Shown in pieces: positions 15,369 through 23,551 of a stretch of 43,270 bases of DNA. Positions within the stretch are counted from its first letter, which is position 1; each line of letters opens with the position of its first letter. The position numbers and the translations under genes are program-made. Below the pieces are notes generated by a model. That model worked only from the letters and a program-made list of their open reading frames with translations, did no database searches and was not told the DNA's origin. Source of the stretch: a virus; the IMG/VR virus record IMGVR_UViG_3300044846_003855, positions 1-43,270 of that record. One strand, written 5' to 3'.

Positions 15369-16115
15369 TCAGACGGGGAAGTCACGCTTGGACGAGATGA
15401 GGCGGTCGGGCACCTCCCAGAAAGCACCGTTCTGGGGCTCCGTCGGGTCGATGGCGTACCACTTGGAAGCTGTCTCGTTGCCGGGCTCGTCTCCGACGGC
15501 GAGGTAGATATGCGCCCATTGGCCCGGCTGTCCGGCGGGGGCGACGACGCGGCACTTGACGGGGTAGCCGACGGCCATGAGCAGAGCGCCGAGCCGAATC
15601 ACCATGTCGTCGCAGTCGCCAGCGGGGAGCCTTCGGTGCAGCGCCGACGAGCCGAAGGCGTCGTACTTGACCGGGTCGCGGGTGTACCGCATCCCGAGCT
15701 TGCTATTCGGGTTCGTCACCGCATTGAAGAGTTGGAGAATCTCTTCCTTCCAATGCTTGGGCTGGATGCACCAATCGACGCCCCCACGTTCGACAGGACA
15801 CTTGCCGGAGAGAAGCCCGCGAGCTTCTGTCACGACGTCCTTGTCCTCCGCGTCCTTCCGCATCTGCGCGGCGATGTAACCGACGCGCTGCGCGATGTCG
15901 CCCGCCGGGTAGAAGCGGATGGCCCGCACCCCGTCCTTGACGACAAGCGGCTCACCGCGTCCGCGAGCGTACCCAAGCGCACCCCGGTTGCCGTTCATGG
16001 GAGCGGCGGCGGGCGTCGAGTTTCCGTTCGTGTGCTTCCATGCCTCGTAGAGGTAGCCGACGCCGAGCGCCGTGAAACCGATTCCGATGAGTGGATTCCA
16101 GCCTTGCCGCGCCAT
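15369..16115 (-). CDS. Transglutaminase-like cysteine protease fold protein
   Basis: Near the N terminus of this 248-aa protein is a weak hydrophobic segment (about 8-24). The C-terminal half shows the papain-like transglutaminase triad in order: L-P-A-G-D-C-D-D (Cys168), Q-W-A-H-I-Y (His202) and Y-A-I-D-P-T (Asp223). Such domains in phages are seen in virion proteins and can act as proteases or amidases. A Cys106/Cys116 pair upstream could be structural. A dispersed-motif copy is read as GIGF in the N-terminal segment. The gene is 8 bp upstream of kinase copy B. Confidence 0.75.
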   Translation of the reverse strand: MARQGWNPLIGIGFTALGVGYLYEAWKHTNGNSTPAAAPMNGNRGALGYARGRGEPLVVKDGVRAIRFYPAGDIAQRVGYIAAQMRKDAEDKDVVTEARGLLSGKCPVERGGVDWCIQPKHWKEEILQLFNAVTNPNSKLGMRYTRDPVKYDAFGSSALHRRLPAGDCDDMVIRLGALLMAVGYPVKCRVVAPAGQPGQWAHIYLAVGDEPGNETASKWYAIDPTEPQNGAFWEVPDRLISSKRDFPV

Positions 16116-16141
16116 GAGGATGCCTCCGATGAGGCTTCACT

Positions 16142-16921
16142 CTACCCTGCGCGAGCGAGAGGGTGCCACCGCGAGCCATAGAGCCCCGCGAGCCCCCCGC
16201 GACGAACGGTCTGCGACAGCAGGGTGGTGAGGTCTTCCAAGCTGTCGAACTCCGTCGGGCCGCTCTTCAGATGGGCGATGCCGCCGATGGTGTCGCGACC
16301 GAGCCTGTCGTTCCACACCGAGCCGACGTCCGTCAGCATCACGGCGTTGAACTCGCTGCACCCGAGGACGAGAGCGTGTTCCTCGTTGCTGTGGCCGTAG
16401 TGCTTTCCGACGACGACGTCGCTGGCTTGGAAGAGGACCGCGTTCGTTCCGTAGCCCGGCCCGCTGTGCGTGATGCGCGGATGCAGCACACGGCTGCGGC
16501 CCGACGGGAAGACCTCAAAGGCATGAATCCACAGCGCCTTGATGGGGTCAGCGGTGAGGTTTGCCGGGCACTCGATGAAGCGGTCAGTCCGTTGCTGGTA
16601 GCTGTCCCCGAGGTAGTAGCGGTTCACGCCGGTCCCGAAGGAGGTGAACCTGCCGTGCGTGAAGTGGATGAACCAGCTTCCCGCCCGTGGAACGCGGATG
16701 TCGGAATAGGTCGCAGAACCAGCACCGTGGACGTCGAAGTAGTTTCGGTACTCGTCGCGGTACTGCTTGCGTACCACGCGCATCAAGTCTTCATCGGACA
16801 ACCCGGCGGTTCCGCGCTTCGTGATGAATCCGCGCTCAATGGCGTGCCGAATGTGGTCGATGGTGTAGTGGAACCGCTCACCATGCAGGTATTCGTAGAG
16901 AGCTTGTGCTTGCTGGCCCAT
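16142..16921 (-). CDS. Hypothetical protein, possible ART-like fold
   Basis: With the ATG at 16921 the product is 259 aa; a GTG at 16990 would add 23 residues but neither has a clear ribosome-binding site. The N-terminal 70 residues are helical. The core contains G-S-W-F-I-H-F-T, then F-G-T-G-V-N-R-Y-Y-L-G, then G-K-H-Y-G-H-S-N-E-E-H-A-L-V-L. His, aromatic and Glu spacing recalls H-Y-E ADP-ribosyltransferases, but the match is weak and not decisive. It sits beside the transglutaminase-like and kinase genes in what looks like an enzyme-rich virion cluster. Confidence 0.45.
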   Translation of the reverse strand: MGQQAQALYEYLHGERFHYTIDHIRHAIERGFITKRGTAGLSDEDLMRVVRKQYRDEYRNYFDVHGAGSATYSDIRVPRAGSWFIHFTHGRFTSFGTGVNRYYLGDSYQQRTDRFIECPANLTADPIKALWIHAFEVFPSGRSRVLHPRITHSGPGYGTNAVLFQASDVVVGKHYGHSNEEHALVLGCSEFNAVMLTDVGSVWNDRLGRDTIGGIAHLKSGPTEFDSLEDLTTLLSQTVRRGGLAGLYGSRWHPLARAG

Positions 16922-17007
16922 GCCCCGCACAGTAGCCCGAAAAGCCGAAGGCCCACCAACGCTGGCGAGCCTTCGGGACGAGCCTCTCACGCTACCCTGT
17001 CACACCA

Positions 17008-17232
17008 CTACACCGCCGGGGGCTCCGAGCCGTAGAGGTTCGGGGAATCGGTTTCCACCGCACCACCCACACCCGCTGCACCAAGCTGCTCCACCATCTT
17101 CCTCATGCTGCCGAGCGTCGCCGCGTCCGTCTTGACCTTCGCCTGTAGCTGCTTGCGGACCGTGGCCTTGGCGGCACGCTTGGCCCGCTTCTCATGGCCC
17201 TGCTTCTGATGTTTCATGTGGTGAGCCTTCAT
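17008..17232 (-). CDS. Small basic protein
   Basis: The ATG at 17232 follows GGAGG by 6 bp and gives 74 aa. The N-terminal 40 residues are extremely Lys/Arg/His-rich (M-K-A-H-H-M-K-H-Q-K-Q), then a short amphipathic helix and an acidic tail. A dispersed-motif copy is read as ETDS near the C terminus. The gene is immediately downstream of tRNA-Asn. A nucleic-acid-binding role is possible on charge alone. Confidence 0.6.
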   Translation of the reverse strand: MKAHHMKHQKQGHEKRAKRAAKATVRKQLQAKVKTDAATLGSMRKMVEQLGAAGVGGAVETDSPNLYGSEPPAV

Positions 17233-17249
17233 CGTGTTCCTCCGAGAAG

Positions 17250-17324
17250 TGGCTGGCGGGGCAGGAATCGAACCTGCGATGGGGTGGTTAACAGCCACCT
17301 GCCTTACCGCTTGGCTACCCGCCA
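17250..17324 (-). tRNA. tRNA-Asn (anticodon GTT), CCA encoded
   Basis: On the minus strand TGGCGGG (17324-17318) pairs with CCCGCCA (17260-17254), followed by a discriminator G and CCA. The anticodon stem is GGTGG/CCACC around loop CTGTTAA, giving anticodon GTT, and the T-arm reads GGTTCGATTCC. All arms are intact and CCA is encoded. It lies between two leftward genes with short spacers, so it must be processed from the operon transcript. AAC codons are frequent in the fibre and spike genes, so the tRNA may help late expression (inference). Confidence 0.95.
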
Positions 17325-17331
17325 GCGAGCT

Positions 17332-17619
17332 TTACGCTCTCGCGTCCGTGTTGGGTCCGTTCAAGTCCGGGCTCTGCTCCAGCATCTCCTGCGCCGTGCG
17401 GAGAGCCGCGCCGAGGACGCCCTTCCGAAGAGACGGAGGAACGCTCGACTCCATCCCGAAGGTCGTGTGGACGTCGGGGGGCGCGTCAGCGGAGAGCTTC
17501 ACCGCCGAGAAGACGAAGGCGTCGAAACCGATTTGCTTCGCGATGGCCGCGACCATCTTCACCGCGAGGGCAATCTCCGGGGCGGCTTCCTCGACGGGGA
17601 TGAACTGGGAGTTGCTCAC
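17332..17619 (-). CDS. Hypothetical protein, tandem paralogue A
   Basis: The 95-aa protein contains the segment A-I-A-K-Q-I-G-F-D-A-F-V-F-S-A-V followed by a D-x-H strand and a T-F-G-M turn. The next gene upstream, 17616-17942, has A-L-A-K-L-A-G-F-D-G-V-A-F-A-A-F at the matching position, so the two are tandem duplicates. A dispersed-motif copy is read as QIGF within that conserved segment. Function unknown. Confidence 0.55.
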   Translation of the reverse strand: MSNSQFIPVEEAAPEIALAVKMVAAIAKQIGFDAFVFSAVKLSADAPPDVHTTFGMESSVPPSLRKGVLGAALRTAQEMLEQSPDLNGPNTDARA

Positions 17620-17942
17620 GCTTCCCCCTGCGTCTCACCGATGGTGTCCTCGTCTTCGTCGTCCTCGTCGTGCGAGTGGGCGCGGATTTCGATGCCCGTG
17701 ACCTCCTCGCCCGCGATGTCGCGGATAGAGGCAAGCTCATGCGTGCAGAAGACCGGCGCGTTGGTCATCGTGGCGCTGATGTGCAGCACCTCGTCCGGCG
17801 TCCGCTGGAACGCAGCGAACGCGACACCGTCAAAGCCCGCGAGCTTGGCGAGCGCACCGACGGCGGCTGCGAAGTCCTCCCACCGTTCCCCGGACGCGAC
17901 GCAGTCGTGCGCCTTGTCCCCTTCGTTTCCGTAGCAGCCCAT
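17616..17942 (-). CDS. Hypothetical protein, tandem paralogue B with acidic tail
   Basis: Its 108-aa product has a core alignable with its downstream neighbour (helix, G-F-D strand, then H-I-S-A-T-M); the C-terminal 25 residues are very acidic (D-E-D-D-E-D-E-D) as in the end of the 816-aa protein. The start has AGGGG as ribosome-binding site and lies just after a strong hairpin, so this gene may begin a separately controlled segment. The end overlaps paralogue A by 4 bp. Confidence 0.55.
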   Translation of the reverse strand: MGCYGNEGDKAHDCVASGERWEDFAAAVGALAKLAGFDGVAFAAFQRTPDEVLHISATMTNAPVFCTHELASIRDIAGEEVTGIEIRAHSHDEDDEDEDTIGETQGEA

Positions 17943-17955
17943 GCAGTTGTCCCCT

Positions 17956-17993
17956 GCGAACTGCCGCCGGAGAGCTTTCCGACGGCAGTTCGC
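17956..17993 (-). terminator. Strong hairpin, likely terminator or processing site
   Basis: GCGAACTGCCG at 17956-17966 pairs perfectly (11 bp) with CGGCAGTTCGC at 17983-17993 around a 16-nt loop. It lies 10 bp after the stop of 18003-18197 in leftward transcription and 14 bp before the next start. No T-run follows on the minus strand, so partial read-through or RNA stability control is possible. Confidence 0.65.
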
Positions 17994-18002
17994 GGTTTAT
18001 CA

Positions 18003-18196
18003 CTAGTGACCCTTGGTGGCAAGTTTGAAGAGCGCGTCCTCCAGCGCCTTCTTGAGGTTCCGCGACTCCTCTTCCGAGAGTCGGAGTTCAGCGGGCCGGG
18101 TGCCGATTGCCGCGTCGATGATGACCTCGCGGGCCTCCAAGTGCCAGCCCGTGAGCTTGGTTTCCTTGTCGATGAACGGCGAGTAGACGATACGCA

Positions 18197-18197
<1 letters not shown>
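18003..18197 (-). CDS. Hypothetical small protein
   Basis: A 64-aa product starting M-R-I-V-Y-S-P-F-I-D-K-E-T with a central acidic and helical part (L-S-E-E-E-S-R-N-L-K-K-A-L). The ATG overlaps the TAA of the 816-aa protein by one base, indicating coupling. No TM helix or family is seen. Confidence 0.55.
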
Positions 18198-20646
<2,449 letters not shown>

Positions 20647-20647
<1 letters not shown>

Positions 20648-21054
20648 CAGTTCGGCTCCTTGACGGTGCCCGTGGGGGCGGCTGCATTGCCGAAGAGGTC
20701 CGCAGCCTTATCGCTACCGCCACGGATGATAAAGTTCTTCTCCTCGTTGAAGTCCACCATCGCCCGGTCGCCCTGCGCGAGAGCGTCCACCTGCGCCGTG
20801 CGGACGAGCGAGATGCCGCCCGGCCAGTTCACGATGGAGTACTGTCGGTCTTCGCAAATCTCCTTCAGAACAAGCACGATGGTGATGGACTCCGGGGTCG
20901 GGTCGTTGAGGGTGATGCCCTCAAACTGGAGCCCGTTTTCGATGCCCGGAGCCCGCCTCGCCATGAGGGCGAGAAGCTCGTTGCGGAGGTTGCGTCGCTT
21001 CTTGAAGTCAGCGAACGCGGCGAGGGGGTTGCGGAAGAAGTTTGGGCTGCTCAT
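20647..21054 (-). CDS. Hypothetical protein, first gene of leftward operon
   Basis: The 135-aa product starts M-S-S-P-N-F-F-R-N-P-L and has a basic helix (F-K-K-R-R-N-L-R-N-E-L-L) and an alternating beta-rich body. No Shine-Dalgarno sequence precedes the ATG, while a TTGACT -35 and weak -10 place the probable transcript start within a few bases of it, so a leaderless message is possible. Its TGA shares one base with the start of the 816-aa protein, implying the two work together. No family recognised. Confidence 0.6.
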
Positions 21055-21061
21055 GGGGCGG

Positions 21062-21090
21062 TAGTTTCACCATCTTCTCAAGGAAGTCAA
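21062..21090 (-). promoter_or_regulatory. Putative promoter of the leftward virion operon
   Basis: On the minus strand TTGACT (21090-21085), a 17-bp spacer and AAACTA (21067-21062) precede the ATG at 21054 by 7 bp. The -35 is good and the -10 is poor, which would fit a phage-activated or sigma-like-regulator-dependent promoter. Confidence 0.45.
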
Positions 21091-21193
21091 CTGTGGAGAG
21101 TCGGATACGGAAAAACTCCTGTGATGCTGGGGGGTGGCAGAATCGGTTTCGGGCGGTGTAGGCTCGCTGGGAACCTACTCCAAGGAGCCCATC

Positions 21194-21433
21194 GTGAAGT
21201 CTGCCCCCAAGTTCCACCTGCCGACAGCCAAGTGCGAGCGGGTCGTTGTCCCGAAGGACAAGTTCGACCCGAAGAGCTTCCGCTGGATTCAGACGGTGAG
21301 GGGCGCGGTTCTCATCGGATGCCCGAAGGGTAGCTGGTCGGGTTCGTCCTGCAAGGTCGGTACGATGGCCCACAGCATCGTCCTGCGGGCGCGAGCGAAC
21401 GGAACCTGCAAGGCTGCGTACAAGAGGGCGTGA
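21194..21433 (+). CDS. Small basic protein with C-terminal Cys pattern
   Basis: A GTG start with AAGGAG six bases upstream gives 79 aa, beginning M-K-S-A-P-K-F-H-L-P. It contains a strand-rich middle (F-R-W-I-Q-T-V-R-G-A-V-L-I-G-C-P-K-G) and four cysteines. Its stop overlaps the ART-like gene (GTGATG). A dispersed-motif copy at 21139-21150 sits 44 bp upstream, where a promoter is expected. Function unknown. Confidence 0.6.
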   Translation: MKSAPKFHLPTAKCERVVVPKDKFDPKSFRWIQTVRGAVLIGCPKGSWSGSSCKVGTMAHSIVLRARANGTCKAAYKRA

Positions 21434-21900
21434 TGCGAGCCCCGACGAGTGAAGCCTTCCGACGGTGGTTCGGGAACAGCGTCGTCGTGGACAGTCGCGG
21501 AGAGCCGCTGGTCACCTACCACGCCTCGCCGCGTTCCGACATTCGGGCCTTTGAGCCCAGCGCCGACGGTGAGCTTGGCCCCGGCGTCTATTTCACGGCT
21601 TCGCAGAGCTACCTTGACGCCTATCGGGCCTACCTGTCTTCGTACTCGGAGCAGGACGGGCACGACGAACGACAGGCTTTCGTCTACGCTGCCTACCTGT
21701 CGATTCAGAACCCGCTCAAGCTGTACGGCGAAAGCGCCCAGCAGAAGTTCAAAGTCGAGACGAAAGGCAAGTCGAAGAACCTCATGCGCGTCCTCAAGGC
21801 GCGGGGTTTCGACGGCATCATGCGGTTCGACTATGACGGGCGGGAACTGGAGCAGATTGTGGTGTTCTCGCCCAAGCAGGTTCTGCTCATCGAAGACTAG
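21433..21900 (+). CDS. ADP-ribosyltransferase-like protein (H-Y-E type, polyvalent-protein ART)
   Basis: The 155-aa protein begins with F-R-R-W-F-G-N-S-V-V-V-D and L-V-T-Y-H-A-S (His30), followed by L-G-P-G-V-Y-F-T (Tyr53), an A-A-Y-L-S-I-Q-N-P-L strand, G-F-D-G-I-M and E-L-E-Q-I-V-V-F-S-P-K-Q-V. This is the characteristic order of the ART domain found in phage polyvalent proteins (H...Y...E with 'VVF.P.QI' at the end); Glu140 would be the catalytic Glu. Such enzymes modify host or phage proteins using NAD+, often as early or injected factors. It abuts the convergent sigma-like gene with no bases between the stops. Confidence 0.75.
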   Translation: MRAPTSEAFRRWFGNSVVVDSRGEPLVTYHASPRSDIRAFEPSADGELGPGVYFTASQSYLDAYRAYLSSYSEQDGHDERQAFVYAAYLSIQNPLKLYGESAQQKFKVETKGKSKNLMRVLKARGFDGIMRFDYDGRELEQIVVFSPKQVLLIED

Positions 21901-22350
21901 CTACAAGTCCAAGTCGGAATCGGTTTCGTCGCCCAGCAAGTCCTGCGGGTAAAAGTCCCGCCGAATCTGCGACATGGCGCGGTCTTCAATCTGACGCGCC
22001 CTCTCGCGGCTCATCCCCATCAGCACAGCGACAGCGTCCAGCGTCCTTGGCCCATCGTCCGCGAGGTCGAGGGCGCACGATGTCGTCATTTCGTCGGGCT
22101 CGCGACCCGGAAAGTTCAGCTTGATGACACCGTCGGCCCGGACGTCGAGGAAGAGGTTGTAGCGGCACGACACCCAAGGGCACGGGCGCACAGCGTTCAC
22201 ACACTCCGTCCGGCACGCCGGGCGTGTGGCCGGAACCTCGTCCGTCGGAACGTCGAGGAAAGAGAGAATGTCGTCGTCGGCGGTTACCGCAGCAATCTCT
22301 TCGGCGTCCGACAAGCGGAGCGCGAATGTTCCCAGCGGGCGGTGTGCCAT
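21901..22350 (-). CDS. Sigma-70 region 4-like transcriptional regulator with Cys-rich N-terminal part
   Basis: The C-terminal third of this 149-aa protein (103-130: T-L-D-A-V-A-V-L-M-G-M-S-R-E-R-A-R-Q-I-E) matches the -35-binding helix-turn-helix of sigma factors. Four cysteines (46, 50, 57, 62) in C-R-T-E-C and R-P-C-P-W-V-S-C-R-Y precede a strand pair; this Cys-rich sigma-like type I associate with Myxococcota and relatives. It probably redirects or regulates RNA polymerase. The gene lies on the minus strand next to the control region, whose repeats may be its targets. The ATG lacks a Shine-Dalgarno, is 8 bp from a -10-like CAGAAA, and could be leaderless. Confidence 0.75.
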   Translation of the reverse strand: MAHRPLGTFALRLSDAEEIAAVTADDDILSFLDVPTDEVPATRPACRTECVNAVRPCPWVSCRYNLFLDVRADGVIKLNFPGREPDEMTTSCALDLADDGPRTLDAVAVLMGMSRERARQIEDRAMSQIRRDFYPQDLLGDETDSDLDL

Positions 22351-22358
22351 GCGGACGG

Positions 22359-22387
22359 TTTCTGCTCTCCCCCGGTCACGGTGTCAA
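22359..22387 (-). promoter_or_regulatory. Putative promoter of the sigma-like gene
   Basis: Minus strand: TTGACA (22387-22382), 17-bp spacer, CAGAAA (22364-22359), with the ATG at 22350. The -10 resembles the TAGAAA and TAGAAC hexamers of two right-arm promoters (34747, 38868). Confidence 0.45.
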
Positions 22388-22416
22388 GCGAGCCGTCAGA
22401 AGACTTGGATTCGTTG

Positions 22417-22642
22417 TAATAGACCCCCCCTCGATTTGTAGTTTTCGTTCATACACCCCGTGCATCGTGTTTTCGCCTTATAGACACCCCCCCGATTTGT
22501 AGCTGAAGATGATATTCATGGGGGAAGACTAATAGGCGTTTCACCCCCATAGGGGGATGCGGTAATGGGTTGTGTATGTGAGGTAGATAAAGCGTGTAGC
22601 ACCGATATCACTCTTGACGACAGATTGGGGGGGTGTCTATAA
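22417..22642. repeat. Three 25-bp C-tract repeats in the control region (operator or iteron set)
   Basis: Copies R1 (22417-22441) and R2 (22478-22502) are direct repeats, identical at 22 of 25 bases; R3 (22618-22642) is inverted. The core is TATAGACACCCCCCC followed by a (G/A)ATTTGT-like end. R3 covers the -35/-10 spacer of the rightward promoter, so read in that direction the core becomes GGGGGGGTGTCTATAAGG. R2 reads the same way leftwards, with GGCGAAAACA following against GGAGAAAACA after R3. The interval is clearly A+T-richer than its surroundings and also holds CCCCCATAGGGGG (22544-22556). Roles as operator, activator site or replication iteron fit. Confidence 0.8.
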
Positions 22643-22643
22643 G
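22614..22643 (+). promoter_or_regulatory. Rightward promoter P_R within repeat R3
   Basis: TTGACG (22614-22619), 18-bp spacer consisting of the G-tract repeat, TATAAG (22638-22643). It would start transcription near 22650, ahead of the gene at 22690. The -10 is among the best matches to consensus in the window. The overlap with R3 implies control by the protein binding the repeats. Confidence 0.7.
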
Positions 22644-22689
22644 GAGAAAACAGAGCTTCCTTTTCGGGGGCTCTCAAGGGGACACCACC

Positions 22690-23502
22690 ATGACCACCAT
22701 CGACCAGCCACTCGACCCCGTGGAAGCCTTCCGGGCTCACCTCAAGACCGTCACCCCGACACTCCAGCCTGTGACCGTCAAGGCATACACCTCGGGCTTC
22801 CGGCGCATCTCCCGCGACCTTGGGACGGCTGGCATCCTCGACCTCTCGACTGTCGCCCAGTACCGGGATTCGATGAAGCAAGGAACGCTCAACGTCTTCG
22901 ACGCCACATGGAAGCAGCTTCGGCCCTACCTTTTGAAGACTGACGCCATCGACATCGGGGAAGCTCCTCTGCGGTCCCGCGTTCGGATGTGCCACCCGCT
23001 GATGCCCGACGTCACCACACTCACAGGCTTCTTCGGGAACGGGCTGGAGGGGCTGCGCTGGGCTGAGATGCGCCAAGGTGACGAGCCCCAAGCCATACGG
23101 GCTGCGAACCGCATCTACGAGTTCCAGCTTGGCGTCGGTGCCTTCGGGGTGCAGGACAACGTCTTCGTCGTCCCGATGCGCGGCAACCCCGCTGCGTGCA
23201 TGGCAAACTGGCACATCGAACACATCGTCAACAGCGGACAGGACGTCACCGACGGAGCGCCGGACCTCACCTCCGTCGAGTTCATGGAGCTTCTCTGCGT
23301 CGGCGGCGTCACCGGCATCGCCCTGCGGCAGTTCGCCCTCCTCCTGTGGCAAGCGAGGCCCAAGCTCATGCGCCACAAGACCGCGAAGGCGACCCTGCGT
23401 GAGTGGCTCGACGCCGCGCAGAGGAAGGACTTTGGAAGGCTGCAAGCCCTCATGCGGACGTTTGTCGGGGAGGAACCGACTGTGGACTTGCCCCTGTGGT
23501 GA
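22690..23502 (+). CDS. Integrase-N-like DNA-binding regulator lacking recombinase catalytic residues
   Basis: The 270-aa protein, with ATG after AAGGGGACACCACC, begins with a helical domain resembling the core-binding region of tyrosine recombinases (P-V-T-V-K-A-Y-T-S-G-F-R-R-I-S-R-D-L-G). No catalytic R..HxxR..H..Y set is visible, so it is not a standard integrase. The middle and C-terminal parts, including F-G-V-Q-D-N-V-F-V-V-P-M-R-G, belong to no family I recognise. As the first gene from P_R it may be a replication initiator or a regulator of the repeats. Its stop codon TGA overlaps a dispersed-motif copy. Confidence 0.55.
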   Translation: MTTIDQPLDPVEAFRAHLKTVTPTLQPVTVKAYTSGFRRISRDLGTAGILDLSTVAQYRDSMKQGTLNVFDATWKQLRPYLLKTDAIDIGEAPLRSRVRMCHPLMPDVTTLTGFFGNGLEGLRWAEMRQGDEPQAIRAANRIYEFQLGVGAFGVQDNVFVVPMRGNPAACMANWHIEHIVNSGQDVTDGAPDLTSVEFMELLCVGGVTGIALRQFALLLWQARPKLMRHKTAKATLREWLDAAQRKDFGRLQALMRTFVGEEPTVDLPLW

Positions 23503-23551
23503 AACCGATTCCGTGTGGTAGGGTCGCCGCGACTCTCGGAGGCTCCACCAC

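Noticed and set aside
17250-17324. GGAATCGAACC in the tRNA as a dispersed-motif copy
   Set aside because: It is the conserved T-arm and lacks the CGGTT half of the motif.
22417-22642. Repeats as a CRISPR array
   Set aside because: Only three copies, one inverted, with unequal spacing and placement within promoters.
22690-23502. Active tyrosine integrase
   Set aside because: Core-binding-like region only; no R..HxxR..H..Y catalytic set is visible.
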